Assembly (NCBI RefSeq): GCF_000003605.2
Contig: NW_003120934.1
Span: 96,069-122,902, forward strand
Reading direction: 5' to 3'
Origin: Saccoglossus kowalevskii
Lineage: Eukaryota; Hemichordata; Enteropneusta; Harrimaniidae
DNA length: 26,834 nucleotides
Shown here in pieces: positions 1 to 12,200 of the stretch. The notes under the pieces are model-generated. The model saw only the letters and a program-made list of their open reading frames with translations. It was not told the origin of the DNA and ran no database searches. The position numbers and the translations under genes are program-made. Every line of letters starts with the position of its first letter. The stretch's first letter is position 1.

Positions 1-14
1 TTTTCTTTATTCAG

Positions 15-299
15 TACCAGCTATGCCAGGAAATGTGACTGTTGATGAGGAAACCCCTACTTCCATCAGTATCAGTTGGACTGCAGCCAGCGGTAGTTTT
101 GATTACTATGAAGTGGCTTATGCCGAGGCAGGTGGACCAACTTTGATAGCTGGAAATTTACAGCCAGACAGTAGTATGCTTGAGTTTACATTAGAAGACC
201 TTGATCCAGAGACAGAGTACATGTTTACCGTGTTGACTGTTGTTGGTGAAGGTGATATGCAGGAAAGAAGTGAGCCCTCAACTGTTACTGCAAATACAG
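15..299 (+). CDS. Exon 1: FN3 domain, type A
   Basis: Acceptor TTATTCAG precedes 15 and donor GTATTT follows 299. The length is 285 bases, 95 codons, phase 1 at both ends. It reads V-P-A-M-P-G at the start, ISISWTAASGSFDYYEVAY in the core, and LDPETEYMFTVLTVVGEGD for strands F-G, then a T-A-N-T-G linker. All type A hallmarks are present. Because it begins at an acceptor, at least one upstream exon lies outside the window. A second AG at 19-20 would also keep phase 1, but it would drop the V-P start that other exons share. Confidence 0.9.
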
Positions 300-3200
300 G
301 TATTTATTATATTTTGCTGCTATCGTCACTTTCTAACACTCAAAATAAGTTATATTGCAGAAATGTGACAAATAACTGGATACCCCTGTAACCAATAATA
401 CAAGAAAAGATTACTCTCGTCTTTTTCATATGTTGAGAATTTGATAACAATTACTGTAATTTGCTCAATTACATGTAGAAGCACATCACCAATAGAAGTG
501 TTTACATGTGTACATTTGTATAAACCAAAATTCTGGAAAACTGAATTTTTATTAAAATATTACTTTTTCTGATCTTAAACACCTCTTCAATTAACATATT
601 AGTGTATGCACTACTAATAAAGCACATGCTGTAGATTTTTGATGAAAATAAGCGCAGTTCGACAATTGGAAAATGACATCGTTTGTCTTTTTAGCCCTGC
701 TGTTGACTTTGTCTAGTGGAGCTTAGCGCATGAGTGATTGTCTGTCGTTGTCATCATTCATGTCAGCTTTTTCGCTCCGCTGTTGACTTTGGCAAGCGAA
801 GCTTACATGAGTGATTGTCTGTCATCGCCAGTGTCAACTTTTTACATTTTCAACTGCTTCTTGAAAACTACAATTCTTATTGCTTGATACTTGGTGTATA
901 TGTACCTTGGGCAGACCTCTCTTAGATTGTTCATTTCGTGATGATATCTATAATTCTCTAATTTTGATGAATATTTTTGTCATTTTGGTAAAACGTGGTA
1001 TTTTCGACTTCTTGTTAAAAACCGCAAGTCTGATTGCTTTGATACTATACATATAGGTACCTCAGGTAGACTTCACTCAGATTTGTTCAGTTTGTGATGA
1101 TATCTTCAATTCTCTAATTTTGATGAATATTTTAGTCATTTTTTTTAAAAAGTGATATTTTCATTCTTGTTGAAATCCGCTAGTCCGATTGTTTTGATAC
1201 TATACATATTGTTCATTTTTTAATCTTCAGTTCTTTAATTTAACTGTGCATTGCTAACAGCGAAGCTATCTCAGCCGACAGACTGCTTGTTACTTTTACA
1301 TCTTCTTGAAAACATTTTACAAAGTGAATGCAACGTTAAACTAATTATAGTCAAAAAGAATACTGTAATGTAAACAAGTTCACTGCATCACGCTCTTACT
1401 CGCCTTGTATAATTACAGTGTGTTTTGTTTTAATTTCTTCAGAGGCTTTAAACCCATTACAAGTAATTGTAATAGATTATGACACTGACAGTATAACTAT
1501 ACTATGGGGAGAAACCACCCAGACTGGTGCCGCTGCATATCTCATCGATTTGACACCGAGTGACGGTTCCGCATATCCATCGGCTGTGACGATTGATGAC
1601 GAGAATAGATACGACTTCACAGGTTTGATTGCTGGTAGAGAATACACTATTGAAATCACAGTCTCTGGTTTTAATGAAAAAACTATGATTGTACAAAGAA
1701 CAGGTAATTAATATTGATGCTGATAACTGCCATTGAAAAAAGATTTTGTATTACATTTGGTTGTTTTTTACAGTGAAAACTCACCTAGATGACTTGTCCA
1801 GTGTGCACTGAGTACAAAGCAGGCACAAATTTTGTTATCTCTCATTATTAAAATTTATACATACTACAAGCATGTATAATAATAATTGCTATGAGAATAC
1901 TGAAAAGTATGTACTTAGGTGGTGAGGGATTGCATCAACCTTCACTGCATGCGCAGAATTGAGTCCCAAGGAACGATAACAACACATGCAAAGACTCATG
2001 GGTAGATGCTTGTTTGTAAACAATGACGCGCAATGGCCATCTGACATATGCGCAGGTGACGACTCCCTCGCTTTAATTTTATCTCCACCGCTTTGTTCAT
2101 ACTCATATTCTCATTATAGACTTCTTATTTATTAAATTTTATAGCGATTTATCATTAAAATATGCTTTTTTGTTGTTATAATATCAGTTCCCCATCCACC
2201 ACGCAACCTAAGATCAATATCAGAGACTGAGACCACTGTGACTATTGCCTGGAATGCCCCAATAAATGGATTTGTTGATACATACATCCTAACTTATGAA
2301 CCTGCCGATGGGAAAACAGCATCGCCAATTACTGTAGAGCAGGACACCCTACAGCTGGTTATTGAGGGGCTAACACCGAGTTCGCAATATGATATCACAT
2401 TGATTGGTGTGGCTGGTACTGGGAGTGATAAAACAGAGAGTGCCAAGATAATGGCGTCAGTTAACACAAGTAAGTTGGTGGAAACTGCTTATTACTGTAA
2501 AACATGTCTTTTTCGTGAGCATGTTATTTTACAAGTAGCGAATTTAGCGAGAGTCGTGATTCGCTAATTCAATATGTTGATAATGACTTTATTATAAATT
2601 CAAAATGGCCACCAAACAACGTCTTTTTTTTTTCTCCACACACACTTTGTAAAGAACACAAAAAAAACATACTGACATGATAGAGACACTTTATTGGAAA
2701 GTAAATTAACACAAAAAAAATAAACGTATTCATTGTGGTCATTATTTCAATGAAAATAAATACATGAAGTGATACTGATATATTATTACGGAAATTAGTA
2801 GTACTTAGTAATTTTTGAGTTCCAATGTAAAAGTTCAATTTTCTGGATGTAACGCAGCAACGATACCCGCTTTTTCAAATCCCTGTTGAATCAGTTTTTT
2901 ATTATTACGAACAGAATTAAATTACACTTGACAGTTTTTCTTTTTTACGGAGGTGATAAATGCGCATTTGTTTTGATGCCTGACAGAGAAGTATTGTGAA
3001 AACAAGCAATAACAAGCAAGATTCGCTAAATCAACATTTCACTATTACGCCATTTTACCACAATTCGCTAAAATTGCATGCCACTTTTTCAACATGTTTT
3101 ACAGTAATTTAACAATATTGGGACGCACATTGTCCAGCACCTCCCCTTTAGATTGGTGTACAAAGTACACTTCTGTATCTAATGTCCAATCTGTTACCAT

Positions 3201-6200
3201 TTGTTTCACAGGTGCAGCATCACCAGCCCAAGTCATTATCAAGACAGTCACAACTACGAAGTATTGAGATAACCTGGGGTTCAGTACCTTCTGGTGTTAA
3301 CTTTGATGGCTATGTTATCAGACATGAACCTCCAGATGGCTCTCCAGGCACAGCTATCATTGCTGTTGATGGCACTCGCAGAGTTACATTTACAGATCTG
3401 GTACCTGGAAAGTTGTACACTATCTATATCAATACGCAAGGATTTGACTTGGAAAATTCAGCTCAACAAAGAACAAGTAAGTTTTTGTGTACGCATAAAT
3501 AGATACTGTTAATTGGTCTACATACCGGTACAAAATATTATGATCAGAATGACTTTTGCTGAATATTAATAGATTTTTCGAAAATTATTTCTGAACCTCC
3601 ACTTTGTCTCTCTGGGTCTTAATGTGTCTGTGTCAATTGCTAAATTATGAATGCAACTAATTTACATTTACATGCTTTACCTCCATGTTCATGTCCATGT
3701 CTCCATGTGTCCCAGAGTCTTTTTTTTTGTAATGAATTGGTATACACTACATTGTATGATTGATTTGTTTTTGAACCAACAAATATCATTGCTGCCTCCT
3801 GAGTTAATGGCAGCATTATTGTGTTAAGTCTGTTGAAAAAGTGTGCACAGATGGTATCATCTTCGGAAATTCCTTTATTAATAGATTTTTTGGTTTACAT
3901 TTTTTCAACATCCATGCCAATGATACACGTTACAAATGTGCCACGCCCACTTCACATTGGCTCGCCCTGTTTAATTTTCAAACCGTGGACAACCCTGGCA
4001 TTTCATTTTTGTTGGTGTTATAAGAATGTACTACTATTTTGTTGTAGTAGTGAATTAAGTCATAGTCTGATAAAAAAAATTTTTCTTGACAGAACCAAAT
4101 GCTCCAGGTGACATAATGTTCACAGACATGACACCAACCTCAATATCTTTCATGTGGGAGGCAGCGTTGGGTGACTTTGATTACTATGAAATCAGTTACA
4201 GTTTAGTCAATGGGGTTATGATGGTTGCTGGCAATGTAGATGAAAACACTTTGTCATATACACTTGAGAATCTCAATACAGACACTGAGTATACTGTGAG
4301 TGTAGTCACTGTTATTGGTTCCGGAGATGACAAGGAAATGAGTGAAGTCTCTATGGCAAATAATGTAACAGGTAAGGGTTGGTTAAAATGCACATTAAAT
4401 TCTTGAGGAATAGTTTGCCAAGCATTCTGCACAAGGGATCTGAGAACTACACAGCTCTATTAACCATGAATAGGCAATATTTTATAACATTAATTTTTAC
4501 CACCAGTTCCCTCTTTTCATCACAAATTAGTCCTGTTTAAAGTTTGCACTTTCCTTCAGAAAATTAAGACAAAAATTGTCAAATTTTTGGAGTTAAACCT
4601 GAACTTAGGGTTCATTCCAGGAAATATTAAGAATCCTCGGGGGCGGACATCCGGGCATTTTCTACCGCCTGGCAACCCTCGCGGTGAAAACAAAGACCAA
4701 AAACTCGCAGAAAACGGTACTTTGCGATGGTTGTTGAGATTCCCCTGAACAGTGTAACAAGATTAGTCCTACGTGTGTAACATATATGAATTTGGTTATT
4801 TAGAATCACTTCAAAGTTGAGTTTGTGTTGTTTTCTCGAGTTTTCACCGGCTCCACCGGCGTTCCACAGCAGCGCGCACAAAGCCCATAGAAATACGTGG
4901 TACAGTGGTGCGCGTCTTAGCAACGTAGAACGTTCGTGACGTAGCTCCGCCCTCGAGGATATAAGAAAAAGTGCAGGAAAATTTGGGCAAGAAACTCTGG
5001 TGGTGAAGAGGATAAAAAAAAATAGGGTGTGTAAAAAAAACATCATACAATAGTACCATAATGATTCTAATCATTATAGAGGGTGTACTTCTTCATGATT
5101 TGACGACTGTATCTTCATTAGTTTAAAACTTGTCAGAGTTTCCAACACTTAGGAAGACTTTTAAATACTGTAGAATACTTTATTTTAGTTGGAATTGATT
5201 TTCACTGATTTTTGATGAGTTGAATGTAAAATATAGGGAAAAAGGTATATTTGCTGGATTTTATTTTCACTGAATCATTTCTTCAGCGAAAATAGCAAAA
5301 ATTAATTTCAAGCAAAAATAAAGTATTTTACAATATTCCTTTGTCAAAAATTGTTAATTGTATCCATCCATTGCATTAATGTTGAATTACCAGAAACCGT
5401 TTTTTGTTGAGCTGAACTGATAAATTGTTTTATGCAATAAATAATAACTGTCAGAAATATTTTTTATTTTGTAATATTTGTAGATGCAATACAACCTGAT
5501 GTCATCCTGGTTTTGGATGTTACAACTACATCAATCACTATAGAATGGGGAGAGACGGAAATTCCTGGCGCTACTAACTATGCAGCATTGGCAACCCCTG
5601 TATTAGGTGGAAACACTGCAACACATGTTGTGGGCATTGAAGATAGTAATCAACACACTTTCACAGGGTTATTAGTTGGTACTCAGTACAGAATAAAACT
5701 ACAAATTGTAGTCACTGATAGTGATGATAGTGAAACCACAATCAATCAATTTACCCGTAAGTATAATTACATTGAAAGCCACGATGGCTTTTGTTCGCAT
5801 TAAATTTAAATATTAATATGGTATTTGTAACATTTAAAGCATAAGTTGTGATCATTTATCGCTCTTGCTCCTAAGACGAGTAACCTTTTCATTGCCAAAT
5901 TCAAATTAAGGCATCATCATCATCATCATAGTTCCATTTATAGTCTGTTTTTTTCACAGAATATGATGATGAAATTTTCAAATTTTTGGATCAAAAATTA
6001 AAAACAATGTTATATTTTGTATATTTGGTTCAAAATTTAGATTGAATTCAGTGAATTACAGAAAAATTTGGTGCTCAAAAGGTTAAAATAACAAAACCTA
6101 TTTGAATTTTATGCTTTAACTTTCATATATGAGAAATTTTTAAATATGAATGAAAATATAGATATAGAAAATCTTATTGCAGTTATTATGGATTTTTTAA

Positions 6201-9200
6201 GACAAATCCTTGTATAGAAATTAGTTAGACTAGTTCATATTTTAATAAATTTACTGTTATGATGATATTCAACATATTACAAGTATTCTGTGCTACACTG
6301 TTCATGTTTTTTAAGACAAACTCAAAACCCTTGTATAGAAATTTTAAAGAAAGTTGAAAATTTAATAAATTTACTGTTTTGATATTCAACATAATAAAAA
6401 TATTCTGTGCTACACTGATCATGTTTTGTGTATGTCAGATGCCTATGTCAGATGAACTGAATGAATTCTTTTTACAATTAAAGGTCCCAATGCACCAGGT
6501 AGTATCACAGTTGGTACAGTGACACCCAATGAATTACCAGTTACTTGGATTGCTGCTGCCGGTGACTATGATTTCATATACGAACTCAGCTATGCTGCAA
6601 ACGGTGGTGTACAAACAATCGTTGACACTGTTGATAAGTCGGTTACGTCCTATGTAATCGACGGTTTGCAACCCGATACATCTTATGACGTCACCGTAAT
6701 TGCTAAAGTTGGTACTGGGGATGAAGCAATGTTGAGTGATTCTAGCGTTGTTACTGCTTCAACAGGTGAGCTACCAATAGATTAATTTCAAATTATATTA
6801 ACCCAAAACACTAAAATCAACTTTCGTCATCTTGCCCCCAAATTTTTTTTTTAATTTTGATCAAAACTTGTAGCCAATTGGAATATGTCTTATTTTTTCA
6901 AAATTGAGCTGGAATACCCCCAAGTCAATATTTTTATAGTGCCTTGAAGTGCAATTTATTGGAAAATGAATAAATTCTGGATATTTGGATTCATGAATAG
7001 CCCTCTACCATAAGGCTAGCTTATCTTGCTCTCAAAAACTAAAAAACAAAAATTAAAAATATTGAAAATAATGATGCATACTTTTAAAAAAATTGTATGA
7101 AAAGGAAAAGCGAACTTAAATCTTTGAATGCAGAATTTTTTTCCTGCTTAAATTTGGGAAAATTTATTTACAATTTGGTAATTTTCTCTGAATTCAGTCT
7201 TAATTTTGGACCAGACAGACTAAATATGGCATTGCTTCTTGTTTGTGATCATAAAATTTGAAAATTTTCATCAACATTTTATGTCGAAAAGAGCAGACTA
7301 CTCCAAAATGACTAATTTTCACTGGGTTTAAATTTCGCTGATTTACCATTTTGGGCATATTCAGTGGGTTTTAAATTCACGGTTTTATCATTTAGATAAT
7401 GTGTCCTATGCTAAATATTACATATTCACTGGGTTTTAATTTAGCGCATTTTCCAGTCAGTGAAATAAGCAAAATTAAAACCCAGTGAATAATTAACTCC
7501 CTTACAGCATCATTCAATTTTGTCCATGGTGACAGAAGTTGGCTTTGGCGCTTATTAAAATAGGGGTTAAAACAGGATGGAATGACATCACACTTGAGCT
7601 GTACTGTACTAGTCCTTTGATTTGATTTGATTTAATTTTATTTTCATCATTATGAAATCTATATCTATTATGTATTAATTTTATTTGCATCATATTCAAA
7701 TGTTGATTTCACATTCTTGATATTGCAGCTGTTATCCTACCTGGTCAGATTATTGTGACGTCTGTCTCATTTGACGCTATCGATATTATATGGGGTGGAT
7801 CAAACACTGCTAATGGTTATTTCCTGAGCTTAGATCCACCAGATGATGAGAATACATACCCAGCCTTCTTACTCAACACAGGTACACAATATAGTTTCAG
7901 CGGATTAGTCCCTGGTAAATTGTATACCATAACCATCACCTACTCCAATACAGAGTTGGATGATGCAGTGGCACAAATCAGAACAGGTAAGTTGTTTGTC
8001 GTGATCTCCAGGATGCTGTGAATTTCTGTACAATGATGAATTTCAGTAAACTGTATCCATGATATAAGTTTTGACAGAAATAATTGATTACTATAGAATA
8101 CTTTATTTTCGCTCGGAAATAATTTTCACTATTTTCGCTGAAGGAATGATTCAGTGAAAATAAAATCCAGGGAATATACCTTTTTTCCTATATTTTACAT
8201 TCAATTTGTCAAAAATCAGTAAAAATAAATTCCATACAAATCACTAAAACAGCGAAAATTAAATCCAGCTAGAATAAAGTATATTACAGTATTGCAGTCA
8301 ATGGTAATCAATATCATCTGTAATGCATGGAATGAAATGGTATGATTATTAGAGTACTGCAAAGTTTTTATAACCCAGTGAAAAAGACTATCAATTAATG
8401 TTGCCAATTTGTGTGAATATTATCGTGATATGATAAATTCTTAACTATGTATCCATTTCATCTCCTTACAGTTCCCAAACCACCTGGTATGATAACCGTG
8501 GTAGACAGCCAGCCAACTGAAATCTCTTTTAGTTGGTTGCCAGCTGAGGGTGATTTTTCAAACTACCAGATATCCTACACTCCGGATGGTGGGCTCAAAG
8601 TGTCTGAAGCCACAGTGGAAACTAGTGTCACGTCATACACAATTAGAGAATTAAATCCAAGTACTATGTATACACTAGAGATTGTAACATCCGTGGGAAC
8701 TGGAACAGGTCTGACGACGAGCGCTCCAAGCACAGCAGATGTAACCACGAGTAAGTATAAAATACAGAGAGCTCGAGCCTGCAGGAGTTGGGGGTGGTGG
8801 TGTAGTGATTGGACCGAGATATAGTCTGTGTAATACTGAAAACAATTATGGTAGGTTGCAATAGGCAAGAGTTGGCAATATGTAGTATTTAGTGTCATGT
8901 GATATTTCGGTCAGAGTAGGTCATCAAATCCACCATTTTGTTCATTTCTGCTCATAAAATAGTTTTCTTGATATATGCACCATGAGTTGGTAGGTGAATC
9001 CTGGCAAAAGTGTAGTCGCTTAGTACTAATGTGGGCGTACGTACATGAGCTGGTCATGTGATAGAATTTTGTTCAATCCTTACAAGTCTTGACTTAGTCA
9101 AGCAAAATATATCTCACACAACCAAAACCTGTACCATTATGTGCATTTGGCAAATCACTATTTACTCTGAAAACTTTTTTTATTTTTGTTGCTTAATTAA

Positions 9201-12200
9201 ATTGTCTTATCTTTCAGCGTCAATACCCGAGGGGAAAATTGAAGTTCGTACAGTGACAACTACAAGTATTCGTATTCTGTGGGGTGTTACATCGCAACAA
9301 AACTATGGTTATTTATTGGACTTGAATCCTAGAGATGGTGGAACATATCCTCTGGTTGAGTCTGACTCTAGTGAATACACATTCCTGAATTTGATTCCTG
9401 GAAGAGAGTATACAATAAAGCTAACCGTGAATGGTTTACAAGATGTTGGTGATGAGATCACACAAGCTACCAGTAAGTGATAATATTGATCCAAAAAATT
9501 ACGCACATTTTATTACGGCCCATCAGAATTTACGATATAAAAATTATTAGTCTCTGGAAAACAGTCAAATTCAAGATCTTCATCATTTTTGTTGTTGAAT
9601 GTGTTCGATCATACACAAACTCTCAGTATGTCACTTTTTGTGTCGTGTTTTTGCACAATTTGGCCTGCAACAACAAATCTTTTGAACAAATCTGTTATCA
9701 ACCAATCCGAATGCCGTGTTGTACCAGTGTAACTTTCTAGGATAGGAAGGGAATTACCGATGTTTAAGTAAAATGTGTTGGAATTGATTTTAGTGAAAAT
9801 ACAGCATGTATTTTTAAAAACAAAATGTTGATTAGCACATTTTGTATAGAAAAAATGAATGTCAAATCAATCAAATCTTAGGCATTCACAAAGGAATGGG
9901 TGTTCTGTTAACATTGTGGTATTATATTATTATTATAAATAATGCCATACCGGTAACCTTGGTAGTCAATCTTTACAATTTTCAAGTCCGAAACCAGAAG
10001 ATGTTCCAATCACTGATTAATGGCACATTTTCTTTATTTCTAATCCATATTTTATTTTGCTCAGTTATTACCATCATTAAAAAAATTTTATTTATCTAAT
10101 CTCTCAAATTTGCAAATTTAATAAATATATTCATATTAATCTTTTCCTTTCAGAGCCCAATGCGCCTGTTGGTTTCAGTGTTGACAGCTACACTCCGACC
10201 ACCATTACTGTACAATGGAGCACCCCTAATGGGGAAGTGTCTGCTTATATATTGTCTTACACTGATCCAGATGGTCAGCTTAATACAGCTGGCACTATGC
10301 CAAGTACCACAACAAGCTACGAGTTCCAGGCACTGCAACCAGCGACTGAATACACATTCACTATCAAATCTAAAGTCACNNNNNNNNNNNNNNNNNNNNN
10401 NNNNNNNNNNNNNNNNNNNNNNNNNNNNNNNNNNNNNNNNNNNNNNNNNNNNNNNNNNNNNNNNNNNNNNNNNNNNNNNNNNNNNNNNNNNNNNNNNNNN
10501 NNNNNNNNNNNNNNNNNNNNNNNNNNNNNNNNNNNNNNNNNNNNNNNNNNNNNNNNNNNNNNNNNNNNNNNNNNNNNNNNNNNNNNNNNNNNNNNNNNNN
10601 NNNNNNNNNNNNNNNNNNNNNNNNNNNNNNNNNNNNNNNNNNNNNNNNNNNNNNNNNNNNNNNNNNNNNNNNNNNNNNNNNNNNNNNNNNNNNNNNNNNN
10701 NNNNNNNNNNNNNNNNNNNNNNNNNNNNNNNNNNNNNNNNNNNNNNNNNNNNNNNNNNNNNNNNNNNNNNNNNNNNNNNNNNNNNNNNNNNNNNNNNNNN
10801 NNNNNNNNNNNNNNNNNNNNNNNNNNNNNNNNNNNNNNNNNNNNNNNNNNNNNNNNNNNNNNNNNNNNNNNNNNNNNNNNNNNNNNNNNNNNNNNNNNNN
10901 NNNNNNNNNNNNNNNNNNNNNNNNNNNNNNNNNNNNNNNNNNNNNNNNNNNNNNNNNNNNNNNNNNNNNNNNNNNNNNNNNNNNNNNNNNNNNNNNNNNN
11001 NNNNNNNNNNNNNNNNNNNNNNNNNNNNNNNNNNNNNNNNNNNNNNNNNNNNNNNNNNNNNNNNNNNNNNNNNNNNNNNNNNNNNNNNNNNNNNNNNNNN
11101 NNNNNNNNNNNNNNNNNNNNNNNNNNNNNNNNNNNNNNNNNNNNNNNNNNNNNNNNNNNNNNNNNNNNNNNNNNNNNNNNNNNNNNNNNNNNNNNNNNNN
11201 NNNNNNNNNNNNNNNNNNNNNNNNNNNNNNNNNNNNNNNNNNNNNNNNNNNNNNNNNNNNNNNNNNNNNNNNNNNNNNNAGTTCCAAGTTAATTCCCCTA
11301 TTGATGAATGCTTTGTGGTATTAATATTGCTTCCTGCTTCTATAAGCAAATATTGTTTCTTTGATGGGTAGTATGAATGGATATTAGTGTACAACATGCT
11401 GTACATGAAATGCATGTTTAGGAACACTTAGTCTTGCTGTCAATAGTTTTTAGAAATGTGAGTTCTCTCTACAATGGTTTGGTAATATTGCAAAAATTTT
11501 CCCTTACTTTTTCCAATAAATAATAATAATTGTTTATTGCATCTTTAGAAATATACATTTCTTTCAGTATATAGCAATAGAAATATTAATCAATACAGAA
11601 AAATAATAAATGTAGTACATTACATATATGAACAATCTATTCAATTTTCTGAATATATGATAACGGTTGCCATAGAGGGGAAAGTGTGACGACGTAATAT
11701 TAGATGTTGCTTTTCATTGGCTACAAAACCTGAATATTCATACATCTAACCAATCTAAGCACATATTACTTGCTTTAATGCCTTTGGCAAATGACCATAT
11801 TTTTACCCTGAAACTCAGTTTCAGTTTTCTAATTCCCATATTGGTTATTATTTACAGCTGTTATTACTGCTGGTGTCATCGTTATAGGTGAAGTGACAAC
11901 CTCCTCTATTAGCATACTATGGGGTGCATCAAACAGTTCTACTGTTAGCGGATATCTACTAAGTATAACTCCATATGATGGCAGTGGCGTCATGTTTCTG
12001 CCAACTAATGTTATTTCATACACCTTTGGTGATCTGGTTGCTGGTAGAGAGTATACGATAACATTACAGCTAGCAGGACCCAACACACAGACAGTGATCT
12101 CGGTCAGAACAAGTAAGGATTATATAAAATTTATAACGTTTACTGATAAGTTATAAAACTCATTAAACATGTTATTACCTATTGTCACACGCAACGTAAT

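Noticed and set aside
1418-1442. ATG-initiated N-terminal extension before exon 2, and similar ones at 3182, 8447, 9058, 15099, 17014 and 18163
   Set aside because: These segments are pyrimidine-rich intron 3' ends read through the acceptor. Domain boundaries, AG sites and uniform phase 1 show that the exons begin later.
4627-5046. 139-codon minus-strand ORF
   Set aside because: No domain recognised. It has a hydrophobic low-complexity start and covers a GC island where stops are rare. Kept only as part of the island observation.
10160-11371. Long ORFs on both strands across 10150-11427
   Set aside because: They are open only because the 900 N bases contain no stops. Only the exon 11 part (10154-10379) is supported.
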